Assembly: GCA_030592105.1 (NCBI GenBank)
Contig: JAUVKE010000025.1
Span: forward strand, 1-15,177
Source of the DNA: Desulfobacteraceae bacterium
GTDB lineage: Bacteria > Desulfobacterota > Desulfobacteria > Desulfobacterales > BuS5
Length of the DNA: 15,177 nucleotides
Direction: 5' to 3'
Of this stretch, positions 7,674-15,094 are shown in pieces (position 1 is the stretch's first letter; every line of letters begins with the position of its first letter). A program made the translations under genes and the position numbers. The notes under the pieces were generated by a model. It saw only the letters and a program-made list of their open reading frames with translations. It was not told the origin of the DNA and made no database searches.

Positions 7674-7712
7674 AGGCCGCCGGGCAGATAAGTATTCGGC
7701 GGCCTTTTTTTT
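7674..7712 (+). terminator. Intrinsic terminator of the pilMNOPQ operon
   Basis: AGGCCGCCG (7674-7682) and CGGCGGCCT (7697-7705) form a perfect 9-bp GC-rich stem with a 14-nt loop, followed by eight T (7705-7712). It lies 28 bp after the pilQ stop. On the minus strand the same stem is followed by a T-run only after about 14 nt, so it may also slow transcription leaving the convergent TPR gene. Confidence 0.93.
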
Positions 7713-7792
7713 GTTCTCGTTTCCCAAAATAATAATTTGTATTCTGCACCTACGTCTGGATTACGTAACTACTTTTTTTTCATCAGCATTCA

Positions 7793-8551
7793 TTATTCCA
7801 AAATGGATTCAATTTTTGTTTTTGCTATTTGTGCTGCAGGGCTGACCGGGTTTATCTGAATAACTTTTTTGTAGGTGATTAAGGCTCTGTCAGTATCTCC
7901 TGCAAGTTCACAGGCATTTGCCAGATCAAGATATAGTAAGGGTGATGCAGGTGACAGGGCTATAGCTTTGTCAAAATAATAGATCGCATCAGAAGCTCTG
8001 TTTAGTTCCACATATGTCCTACCAAGTCCCCAGAGAGCTTTTGTGAAATCAGGCTCAAAAGCTAAAACTTTCCTGTAATATTTTTCAGCCATATTATACT
8101 CTTTTTTATTAAAATATGCCCATCCAATGTTGCAAAGGGGAAAAGCGGGGGTAGCGTAGAGTATATTGTCGGCAGCTTCTTTAAAATGTTTTATTGAAGT
8201 ATCCCAATCACCTTTTGCAAGATAGGCAATTCCAAGATTATTTTTTGCAGGGATATAATCCGGATTTAATTCAATTGCTCTGGTAAAGTGTTTAATGGCA
8301 AGATCAAAGCTCCCTTTTGCGAGATATGCCTGGCCAAGATTATTCTGGAGGAAGGGGTCTTTTGAATAAATTTTTTCAGACCTTAAAAGTGTTTTGAGCG
8401 CAAGTGTGGGTTTCCCTTCTGCTAAACATGCCTCCCCCAGATTTCTTAGTGTCGCAGCTTTTTCTTTTTTTTTGGCAATATGTGAAGCACAGGAAAAAAA
8501 AGATAGGGTAAAGGGAAAAATAATTATAAAAAAAATAAGTTTCGATTTCAT
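7793..8551 (-). CDS. TPR-repeat lipoprotein, PilF/PilW-like
   Basis: Exported 252-aa protein built almost wholly of tetratricopeptide repeats. The signal peptide (about 1-20) ends in SFFSC, giving a candidate lipidated Cys21. Six TPR units can be read between about residues 33 and 245, each with the A/G-Y and A-x-x-P pattern, for example NNLGQAYLAKGSFDLAIKHF and NNLGIAYLAKGDWDTSIKHF. Outer-membrane TPR lipoproteins of this kind (PilF/PilW) act as pilotins that help assemble the PilQ secretin, and this gene converges on pilQ with a 146-bp gap. That role is an inference, since TPR proteins are generic. The start ATG at 8551 has a weak GGGG upstream and lies 23 bp after the LysM gene stop, so the two are probably co-transcribed. 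Confidence 0.8.
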   Translation of the reverse strand: MKSKLIFFIIIFPFTLSFFSCASHIAKKKEKAATLRNLGEACLAEGKPTLALKTLLRSEKIYSKDPFLQNNLGQAYLAKGSFDLAIKHFTRAIELNPDYIPAKNNLGIAYLAKGDWDTSIKHFKEAADNILYATPAFPLCNIGWAYFNKKEYNMAEKYYRKVLAFEPDFTKALWGLGRTYVELNRASDAIYYFDKAIALSPASPLLYLDLANACELAGDTDRALITYKKVIQINPVSPAAQIAKTKIESILE

Positions 8552-8574
8552 GGTTGCCCCGTTTTTTTGCTTGA

Positions 8575-10365
8575 TTAGCGGTTTATCTGAAACTCTATAA
8601 CCTGGATATTTCTTTTTGCTAAAAACAGTTCAATTTTTTTAGGTATCGTTGTAAAGGTAATAAAGTTTTTTTTGTTATTCTTACTGGTGGATATAAAACC
8701 TGGTAATGTAATAGATATATTTTTGGAAGAGTCTCTTTTTGCTCCAGAAAAAACCGGATTTTTTTCATGGGGGATTCCCATTGCTGTCAGGAGCTTTTCG
8801 GTAATGGCACTGTAACGATCTTCTTTTTTTATCTGGATAATGTCAAAACCTGCTTTTTTTATTGCTGCACCTGTATTTCCATAAAAATTTGCATAATCAA
8901 CAAGCAGGGGGAATCCGTTTTCCATGGGTATAAGGTTGGATACAGTTTTAATTTGAATTCCGGCATAGGGGAAGCTGATACTTATATCAGGATAAAAATC
9001 ATATCCCATGCCGGAGAGTATCTCCTTTACAAAGGTTCTCTGATCCGTGGAAGAAAGATTAATATGTTTTTTCTTTATTTTTACAAAACTCAACTCTGAT
9101 TCATCAATGGATGAGTCTGTATTTTTTCTGGGTACATCCTTTATTATCAGGTTATGCAAAGCAAGGTAATCCACAATTAAAGCATCTGTTTTTTCTTTAT
9201 TATTATCAATGAAAAACAGACAGATCCTGGAATCTTTCTCATCAGCAGTTAAAGCCGGTTTGGTCAGTATAATATCGGCGGTGATATTAATAAGGATACC
9301 ATTGTCAGAGTATGTAATTGAATCTTTGGAATCATTATTCTTTTTATCTGTTAGAGAATTTAAAACAGATTCAATATTTTTTTTTCCGGGATTTGTTGAT
9401 GGAACCGAAATAATCCTGAGATTAGGCCAGTGGGATTTAATTACTTTTTTATCATTTTTGTCCAGTTTATCTTTAATTAAACATAAAATTTTTGTTCCAT
9501 TTTGTAATTGAATTACCGGAAACCTGGAAATATCCAGCAAAAGATCTTTTTCCCCTTTTCTTGGAAAATGGAAAAGGCCTTTGACCCTGAGTTTAGCATC
9601 AAGGATAGATGCAATTTTAGATAAATAGGGGAAGGGGGTAGGAATTTTTTTCCCCCCAGGGAGGGCTTGTCTCTCTTTGGCAGCCGGTATTGCCGGTCCC
9701 TGTTGTAATAAAGACTTGTCCAAAGATTTACCCGTTTTATTACTCCGAGGTTTAAAAAGGGAATTATACCATTTTTTGTTTTTAATGGAAGGGGCAGGGA
9801 GGTATATTGTTTTTCCTGCATAAATAATATTAATATTTTTGATACCGGGATTGATAATTTTTAATAGTTTAATCCCTTCAGCATAGGGTTTTGTTCCGAC
9901 TGCTCCGTATCTTTTTGAAATAATAGTTGAAATATTGTCCCCAGGCCTGATCTTATAGGGTAATGAATGTTTTTTTATAAGTTCCGGTCTGTTTGAAGCC
10001 GTGACAAAGGGGATAATAACAAGGCCCGTGGATTGCCCTGGAAAGGAATCGGGGGATATCTTTTTTAATGGGATCAGAATCGACTGGTTTGGACTTATAA
10101 GATTGATATCATCAATTCCAGGGTTTATATTTTTGAAAATTCGTAAAAAATCAGGATAATTGTTTTCGGATATTTCACCTTTTTGCCGGAGTATTTTATG
10201 TATCCATTCATCTGGTTGAACAGTATGTGTACAGCATAAAATGTCTTTCCCCCTGTCTTTTTGAACAATATAGCTTTTGTACAGGATGGCTCCGGGCAAA
10301 GGTAGAGGGGTCAGAAGGCAAAATAATAGTAAAAGGCCTAAAGATACTGATCGGTGGTGGGTCAT
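8575..10365 (-). CDS. LysM-domain envelope protein of unknown function
   Basis: Exported 596-aa protein. The N-terminus is a signal-peptide-like hydrophobic stretch (about 8-26) followed by LPLPGAILY. Two LysM-like peptidoglycan-binding modules follow. One is divergent at about 46-99 (HTVQPDEWIHKILRQKG to ILIPL, with a long insert); a clearer one lies at about 136-192 (YKIRPGDNISTIISKRYG to IYLPAP). A basic, proline-containing linker leads to a region of some 350 residues (about 240-596) in which I recognise no known domain. It includes FPVIQLQNGTKIL, an ISFPYAGIQI segment and a LLVDYANFYGNTGAAIKKAG segment. The ATG at 10365 has a good AAAGG (10375-10379) 9 nt upstream and a promoter-like sequence before that. 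It likely acts in the periplasm or at the outer membrane with the TPR lipoprotein. Confidence 0.8.
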   Translation of the reverse strand: MTHHRSVSLGLLLLFCLLTPLPLPGAILYKSYIVQKDRGKDILCCTHTVQPDEWIHKILRQKGEISENNYPDFLRIFKNINPGIDDINLISPNQSILIPLKKISPDSFPGQSTGLVIIPFVTASNRPELIKKHSLPYKIRPGDNISTIISKRYGAVGTKPYAEGIKLLKIINPGIKNINIIYAGKTIYLPAPSIKNKKWYNSLFKPRSNKTGKSLDKSLLQQGPAIPAAKERQALPGGKKIPTPFPYLSKIASILDAKLRVKGLFHFPRKGEKDLLLDISRFPVIQLQNGTKILCLIKDKLDKNDKKVIKSHWPNLRIISVPSTNPGKKNIESVLNSLTDKKNNDSKDSITYSDNGILINITADIILTKPALTADEKDSRICLFFIDNNKEKTDALIVDYLALHNLIIKDVPRKNTDSSIDESELSFVKIKKKHINLSSTDQRTFVKEILSGMGYDFYPDISISFPYAGIQIKTVSNLIPMENGFPLLVDYANFYGNTGAAIKKAGFDIIQIKKEDRYSAITEKLLTAMGIPHEKNPVFSGAKRDSSKNISITLPGFISTSKNNKKNFITFTTIPKKIELFLAKRNIQVIEFQINR

Positions 10366-10402
10366 CTTTTGTTACCTTTTATTTGGGGATTGGTTTTATC
10401 AG

Positions 10403-10431
10403 ATTATACCTGCACCCTGCTTATATATCAG
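10403..10431 (-). promoter_or_regulatory. Putative sigma70 promoter for the LysM-TPR pair
   Basis: On the minus strand, CTGATA (10426-10431) and a perfect TATAAT (10403-10408) are separated by 17 bp. The expected transcription start near 10396 would give a leader of about 30 nt containing the AAAGG ribosome binding site. It sits in the 93-bp gap between thrC and the LysM gene, so the pair may be expressed apart from serS-thrC. Confidence 0.5.
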
Positions 10432-10458
10432 CTGAATAGTGGTTATTTGTTTTGGTAA

Positions 10459-11958
10459 TCATTTAGAAGTTACGTTTAATACATCAGCAATATCTTTGGC
10501 GACAGCTTTTATAAATAATTTAAGATCTTTTTCTTTAAGTGGTTTTCCCTGCGCCGGAAGTTTTTCTATTCCCTCCGGTGATATCAGAACCGGAGCATTA
10601 ATAAGACTGGTATCTGGTGAAATATTAAATTCAGCGGGGAAATTATCATTGAAATACATATCAGTAAATCCTGCAAATTTCAGAGCATGAGCTGTTGAAT
10701 CGAGGATTGCAGTCTCATTTTTGTTTATTATCCCCTGCTTTCGTGCTGTTACTAATCCCGCCAGAGATTCCCCTCCCTGGGTGCAGGCGATGTGTCCGTT
10801 TCTGTTTGCACAAAGCTCCCAGTCCATGATTGCCTGTTCTGATACCTGCACCATGTGGACAGCTTTTTCTCCTGCTGCTTCATTATAAAGATTTGCAAGA
10901 TGTATTACCCTTGGCATGGAAACAGGATTTCCTATCATGGCTGCCTGGGCAACACTGTTTTTTACATTAACAGGGATAAATTTTCGTTTTTCGGGGTCAG
11001 GCTCCAGATAATATTTGTAAACAGGATTGGCATGTTCAGATTGTACCCCCACTATTTTTGGAAGTCTGTTTATAACACCTATCTTAAAAAATTTTAAAAA
11101 TCCGTTCATAACTGCTGTTATATTCCCTGCATTTCCTATGGGAAGTATAACAACTTTATCTGATAGATCATACTCAAACTCCTGGGCAATCTCCTATGAA
11201 TATGATTCCTGGCCCAAAATGCGCCAGGGATTTTTGGAGTTTAAAAGGGCAACATTATAATTTTCAGAAAGGTATTCCACAACCTTCATGCAATCATCAA
11301 AAACACCCGGTATTTCAAAAACCGATGCTCCGCTTCCCAGTGGCTGGGAAAGCTGTTGAGGAGTAACTTTTTTGTGGGGCAGAATAACAGCAGATTTTAC
11401 GCTGTTAAGATATGATGCATATAGAGCAGCAGCTGCTGAAGTATCACCAGTTGATGCACATATGGCAAGAAGATCGGAAATATGCCCCTTTTGAATAAGA
11501 AAATTAATATAACTAAATGCGCTGGCCATGCCCCGGTCTTTAAAAGAAGCACTGGGGTTTTGACCGTCATTTTTAAAAAAGAATCTTGCTCCGGCTTTTT
11601 TCTGTAAATAAGCGTTAGCCTCAACAATGGGAGTTGCCCCTTCCCCCAGGTAGACAATATGTTCAAGGGGAATAGCAGGGCCGATGAATTCATGATATCG
11701 GTATATCCCCTTTAATGCGGGGATAGTCAGCATCTTCCTGTGGTCAAAAACAGATTGCCATACTTTGCCTGGTACCTGTTTCAGGGCATCAAAATTTTCA
11801 TCATAAATCAGAAGAATTCCGTCACAGTCAGGGCATGTATACAGGAGTTTTTCAATGCCAAAGGTGTGACTGCATGAAAGACATTGATAAGTTAATTTTC
11901 CATTATGGGAGGGAATTATATACTCTTTAATTTCGTTTGGGAAATTGTTAATTTTCAC
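10459..11958 (-). pseudogene. thrC: Threonine synthase interrupted by an in-frame TAG
   Basis: Threonine synthase converts O-phosphohomoserine to threonine with pyridoxal phosphate in the cytoplasm. The frame runs 499 codons from GTG 11958 to TGA 10459 and is intact except for TAG at codon 255 (11194-11196). Before the TAG are an N-terminal CxxC pair (C26/C29 and C42/C45), GEGATPIVEA (105-114) and the PLP-lysine motif NPSASFKDRG (Lys140). After it come the PLP-phosphate loop ILPIGNAGNITAV and the full C-terminal half. The flanks, ILGQESYS before and EIAQEFEYD after, read as one conserved segment in which an aromatic residue is expected. Translation stopping at TAG gives 254 aa without the phosphate loop. 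A fragment restarting at ATG 11109 (216 aa) lacks both Lys140 and the loop. The GTG start overlaps the serS stop by 11 bp. It may be a dead gene, a sequencing error, or active through suppression. Confidence 0.88.
11194..11196 (-). other. In-frame amber codon inside thrC
   Basis: TAG on the minus strand, in frame with both halves of threonine synthase and at a position where family members should have Tyr, Phe or Trp. TAT, TAC and TGG each reach TAG by one substitution. The downstream sequence continues the same frame without a gap. Confidence 0.9.
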
Positions 11959-13228
11959 GGCTTATTTTTTCCATTCCTCCCATGTATGGCCTAAGGACTT
12001 CTGGAATCAATACAGAACCGTCAGGCTGTTGAAAATTTTCCAGGATGGCTGCAACTGTACGTCCCACAGCGAGCCCTGATCCGTTTAAGGTGTGGACAAA
12101 TTCTGTCCCTTTTTTACCTTTTCTTCTAAATCTGATATTAGCGCGTCTTGCCTGGAAATCGACAAAATTACTGCATGATGATATTTCCCTGTAAAGATTC
12201 TGGGAGGGCATCCATATTTCAATATCATAGGTTTTTGCAGCAGAAAAGCCAAGATCTCCGGTGCAAAGTTCAATTACCTGATAGGGTATTTTTAACAGTT
12301 TTAAAATGGTTTCGGCATTTGCAAGGAGTCTTTCCAGCTCGTCATAGGAGGTTTCAGGTTTGGTGATTCTAACCAGTTCCACTTTGTTGAACTGGTGCTG
12401 CCTTATTAATCCCCTTGTATCTTTACCGTAGGATCCCGCTTCGGATCGAAAACAGGGGGTATATGCAGTATAAAGTATGGGGAGGCCGGCTTCATCCAGG
12501 ATTTCATTATTATGGATATTGGTAACAGGAACCTCCGCAGTGGGAACCATATAATAGTCCCATCCTTCCAGTTTAAAAAGGTCTTCCTTGAATTTGGGAA
12601 GCTGACCTGTGCCGGTCATGCTGTTACTGTTGACAATAAATGGAGGGAGGACCTCTTTATATCCGTGGTTTTGCGTGTGAGTGTCAAGCATGAAATTGAT
12701 TAAAGCTCTTTCCAGCCTGGCTCCTGCTCCAAAATATAAAGGGAACCTGGCACCTGTTATTTTGGATGCCCTGTTAAAGTCGAAGATGTTCAGATTTTCA
12801 CCAAGTGTCCAGTGGGGAAGTGGTTCATAATCAAAGTCAGGGAGTTTTCCAATTTTATATTTTACAGGGTTGTCTGCGTCATCTTTCCCCACGGGTACAC
12901 AGGGGTGGGGAATATTAGGTATGGTCATGAGGATCTGCTTGATCTGATCTTCATTTTCAGAAAGGGAAACATCTATTTTTTTTATTTTTTCAGATACTTC
13001 CCGCATTTCAATTACAAGGTCTTTTGCTTCTCCACCACTTTTTTTGATTTTAGCAATATCCTGAGAAACCACGTTCCTTAAATGTCTTAGCTCTTCAATC
13101 TCCAGTAGCAGCTCTTTTCGTTTTTTATTACATGTTTCAATAGTATCCAGGTCAGCAGTTTCAAAGCGGGATAAAAGCGCTTTTTTTACTCCATCCATAT
13201 TTTGTGTTACAAACTTGATTCCCAGCAT
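11948..13228 (-). CDS. serS: Serine--tRNA ligase
   Basis: Class II aminoacyl-tRNA synthetase that charges tRNA-Ser with serine in the cytoplasm. The 426-aa length is typical of the bacterial enzyme. Residues 1-105 form the tRNA-binding coiled-coil arm, with a charged heptad-like helix at about 28-100. The catalytic core carries the serine-binding TAE motif at 230-232 ([10 protein letters not shown]), motif 2 at about 260-285 ([20 protein letters not shown] and on) and motif 3 at 381-400 ([20 protein letters not shown]). The C-terminus ([10 protein letters not shown]) is normal. The ATG at 13228 has AAGG 5 nt upstream. Its last codons overlap the thrC GTG, so the two are probably coupled. No T-box or other recognisable riboswitch is seen in its leader. 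Confidence 0.96.
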   Translation of the reverse strand: MLGIKFVTQNMDGVKKALLSRFETADLDTIETCNKKRKELLLEIEELRHLRNVVSQDIAKIKKSGGEAKDLVIEMREVSEKIKKIDVSLSENEDQIKQILMTIPNIPHPCVPVGKDDADNPVKYKIGKLPDFDYEPLPHWTLGENLNIFDFNRASKITGARFPLYFGAGARLERALINFMLDTHTQNHGYKEVLPPFIVNSNSMTGTGQLPKFKEDLFKLEGWDYYMVPTAEVPVTNIHNNEILDEAGLPILYTAYTPCFRSEAGSYGKDTRGLIRQHQFNKVELVRITKPETSYDELERLLANAETILKLLKIPYQVIELCTGDLGFSAAKTYDIEIWMPSQNLYREISSCSNFVDFQARRANIRFRRKGKKGTEFVHTLNGSGLAVGRTVAAILENFQQPDGSVLIPEVLRPYMGGMEKISREN

Positions 13229-13258
13229 AAATACCTTAAATAGTTTGCCATGGGCTAT

Positions 13259-13330
13259 TATGAAAATTAATTTTGAGGATATATCCAGGTAATTTTTCGA
13301 TGTTATAACGAAACTAAAATAATTTTCATA
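13259..13330. repeat. Imperfect inverted repeat in the serS leader
   Basis: TATGAAAATT (13259-13268) pairs with AATTTTCATA (13321-13330). After one bulged A, ATTTT (13270-13274) pairs with AAAAT (13316-13320). This gives a 15-bp AT-only-rich stem around a 41-nt loop. It lies 31 to 102 bp upstream of the serS start, so it could fold in the serS leader transcript or mark an inserted element. Confidence 0.45.
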
Positions 13331-13367
13331 AAAGCCTGTATGCTATAGCTCATCAGACAATTAATTG

Positions 13368-13429
13368 CACAAGGCCAGAGGGAGGAAGGCGTATTTAAAT
13401 ACTCCAACGACCGATAACGGAGTGAAATC
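13368..13429. repeat. Dispersed palindromic repeat, member 1
   Basis: Starts with CACAAGGCC, has the 12-bp perfect palindrome GTATTTAAATAC (13391-13402) at its centre, and ends with ATAACGGAGTGAAATC. The conserved ACAAGGC (13369) and TAACG (13415) blocks are 46 bp apart. In the element at the right edge of the window the same blocks are 47 bp apart, which supports common origin. There is no coding content. Confidence 0.5.
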
Positions 13430-13508
13430 ATTTATGTGGCGACTATATATATTGATAAATAAAAAACTAAAACCATATAGAGTAAATTTAGTCAATGATT
13501 ATTATGCG

Positions 13509-13537
13509 TTGACTTTAATAGAGGTGTTTTATATATA
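13509..13537 (+). promoter_or_regulatory. Possible sigma70 promoter upstream of the cyclo-ligase gene
   Basis: TTGACT (13509-13514) and TATATA (13532-13537) are 17 bp apart, with an alternative TATAAA at 13534-13539. A start near 13544 would give a leader of about 160 nt containing the inverted repeat at 13564-13644 before the cyclo-ligase gene. Confidence 0.35.
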
Positions 13538-13563
13538 AAAAAAGTATTTAACTATATATTTAT

Positions 13564-13644
13564 GGACTTTTGTAACTATTTAGCGTCGCTGATTTAAGAT
13601 ACGCTGTTGCCGTACATATTAGATGAATAGTTACGGACTTTTTT
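13564..13644. repeat. Inverted repeat flanked by a short direct repeat
   Basis: GTAACTATT (13572-13580) and its exact complement AATAGTTAC (13626-13634) enclose 45 nt. Inside, AGCGT and ACGCT (near 13582 and 13600) can form a second stem. GGACTTTT occurs before the left arm (13564-13571) and after the right arm (13635-13642), followed by more T. It could be a structured leader, a weak terminator or a small mobile-element relic. Confidence 0.5.
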
Positions 13645-13707
13645 GAAAATAAGATTTGGGAATGGAACTGATTGGGAGGCTGTGTAAATCTTTGATTAGG
13701 AAAAACT

Positions 13708-14295
13708 ATGGAATCTGTAAAAAATAGAAAGAAAACTATTCGTAACGATATTGCACAGGTACTTGAAGGGCTGACTTCTGAGGAGGTGTCTGAAAAGACA
13801 ACGTCAATAACGGAACGGTTGTGTGGATTTGCCAATTTTCTTGAGGCAAAAATGGTTTTAATCTATCTTGCCAGGGCCAACGAAGTCAGCACCATGGGAA
13901 TTATAGAAAAATGTCTTCTGTATGACAAAATAGTTGTCATCCCGACCTTTGGCACTGATACGTTTGATATAAAGCTTTTTAAAATTGGTAATATTGATTC
14001 GGATTTAAAAACAGGTGCAAATGGGGTTCTGGAAGTTGATGTAAAAAAATGTAAGGTGGTTTCCATTGAGTTTGTTAATATTGCTATTATACCCGGTCTT
14101 GTCTTTGATGAAAAAGGGGGGCGCGCTGGAGAAGGGGACGGATACTATGACAGGCTTATTCCCAAACTCCCAAATACCACAAGAAAAGTTGCCCTGGCTT
14201 TTGAAAACCAGGTAGTTGCGCAGGTCCCCATGGAATCCCATGATAAACAGGTCGATATAATTATCACAAACAAGAGGATAATATATAAAATCTGA
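13708..14295 (+). CDS. fthC: 5-formyltetrahydrofolate cyclo-ligase
   Basis: Uses ATP to convert 5-formyltetrahydrofolate to 5,10-methenyltetrahydrofolate, returning this storage and inhibitory folate to one-carbon metabolism; cytoplasmic. The 195-aa length fits the family (about 180-200). The N-terminus has the basic RKKTIRND segment that contacts substrate phosphate. The signature ATP/Mg loop lies at about 129-149: PGLVFDEKGGRAGEGDGYYD, with the usual GxGxGYYDR form. Near the end, ESHDKQVDIIIT (176-187) matches the conserved HD..VD..iT motif. The ATG at 13708 is preceded by AGG with 7-nt spacing (13698-13700). It is divergent from serS. pcm follows 97 bp downstream on the same strand, so the two may share a transcript although they are functionally unrelated. 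Confidence 0.92.
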   Translation: MESVKNRKKTIRNDIAQVLEGLTSEEVSEKTTSITERLCGFANFLEAKMVLIYLARANEVSTMGIIEKCLLYDKIVVIPTFGTDTFDIKLFKIGNIDSDLKTGANGVLEVDVKKCKVVSIEFVNIAIIPGLVFDEKGGRAGEGDGYYDRLIPKLPNTTRKVALAFENQVVAQVPMESHDKQVDIIITNKRIIYKI

Positions 14296-14392
14296 ACTGG
14301 CTTCATATAAAGGGAAATGGTTTTTTTGTCGATATTTGCGTTAATCTCAAATATTGCTCCCCAATCCTTTAATTTTATGGTGATAGTGCATA

Positions 14393-15055
14393 ATGATAAA
14401 GAATGAATCTCTCAAGTTTAAACGGATGCGTGACATAATGATTTCAGAGCAGATTGAGTCGCGCGGAATTATTGATCCCGGCGTGATTTCAGCTATGCGC
14501 AAGGTGCCGCGGCATTTATTTGTCAGTGAGGCCTTTGTTGATCAGGCCTATGGTGATTTTCCTCTTCCCATTGGAGAACAGCAGACTATTTCACAGCCCT
14601 ATATTGTGGCGGAAATGACGCAGGCGCTGGAGCTTGACAAAAATGACAGGGTTCTTGAAATAGGTACGGGATCAGGATACCAGACCGCAATTTTATCCTT
14701 ACTTTCATCCAGAGTTTATACCATAGAGAGGATTCATTCTCTTTTTGCGAAAGCGCGCACCCTGTTTGATAAATTCAGGTATATTAATATTGTTTCCAGA
14801 TATTCTGATGGTACAACAGGGTGGAAAGGTGAAAGTCCCTTTGATGCTATTATTGTCACGGCCGGCGCCCCGGAAATACCTGATGTATTGGTGGATCAGC
14901 TTGCCCTGGGCGGACGTATGATACTCCCTGTGGGGGACAGGCATTCCCAGGAGCTGCTCAGGATATATAAGGATGGAGATGGGATTACGACTACAAATCT
15001 TGGGGGATGCAGATTTGTAAAGCTCATCGGAGAAAAGGGGTGGGAGGAAGATTAG
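14393..15055 (+). CDS. pcm: Protein-L-isoaspartate O-methyltransferase
   Basis: Repairs age-damaged proteins by methylating L-isoaspartyl residues with S-adenosylmethionine, allowing return to normal aspartate; cytoplasmic. The 220-aa length is typical. Visible family motifs are VISAMRKVPRHLFV (31-44), the substrate-side QTISQPYIVAEM (64-75), the S-adenosylmethionine loop VLEIGTGSGYQTA (87-99), PFDAIIVTAGAPEIP (149-163), GGRMILPVG (173-181) and the C-terminal FVKLIGEKGW (208-217). The ATG at 14393 has only a weak GGTGA upstream, and in-frame ATGs at codons 12 and 16 are alternatives. The stop is TAG, followed in frame by 21 more sense codons before a TAA. The gene lies 97 bp after the cyclo-ligase gene. 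Confidence 0.95.
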   Translation: MIKNESLKFKRMRDIMISEQIESRGIIDPGVISAMRKVPRHLFVSEAFVDQAYGDFPLPIGEQQTISQPYIVAEMTQALELDKNDRVLEIGTGSGYQTAILSLLSSRVYTIERIHSLFAKARTLFDKFRYINIVSRYSDGTTGWKGESPFDAIIVTAGAPEIPDVLVDQLALGGRMILPVGDRHSQELLRIYKDGDGITTTNLGGCRFVKLIGEKGWEED

Positions 15056-15094
15056 GATCGGAAATTATATAAATTGAACAAAAATTGTGAAGGA

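Larger units (their letters stand above)
13229..13707. other. 479-bp repeat-rich intergenic region
   Basis: Separates the divergent serS and formyltetrahydrofolate cyclo-ligase genes. It holds two imperfect inverted repeats (13259-13330 and 13564-13644), one member of a dispersed repeat (13368-13429) and a promoter-like sequence (13509-13537), each listed separately. I see no protein-coding frame with gene-like features. I also could not recognise a 6S RNA, which often lies in front of this ligase gene in proteobacteria. Confidence 0.6.

Noticed and set aside
10459..11109. The C-terminal half of threonine synthase as a separate gene starting at ATG 11109
   Set aside because: It begins in the middle of a conserved domain, after the phosphate loop. 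It has no good ribosome binding site and is in frame with the upstream half.
11169..11195. Reinitiation after the amber codon using two AGGAG sequences just downstream
   Set aside because: The only well-spaced ATG (11169-11171) is out of frame and gives 11 codons; no in-frame start lies near either AGGAG.
13302..13330. Minus-strand promoter for serS (TATAAC with an upstream ATGAAA at 16-bp spacing)
   Set aside because: The -35 match and spacing are poor in very AT-rich DNA, where such matches arise by chance.
13229..13440. T-box leader for serS
   Set aside because: No T-box consensus or specifier-loop structure is visible on the minus strand.
13440..13707. 6S RNA upstream of the formyltetrahydrofolate cyclo-ligase gene
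   Set aside because: This is a common location in proteobacteria, but I found no long terminal stem and no promoter-mimic bulge of the right size. A covariance search would settle it.
14332..14354. ATATTTG/CAAATAT hairpin between the cyclo-ligase gene and pcm as a terminator
   Set aside because: The stem is only 7 bp and AT-rich, with no T-run following.
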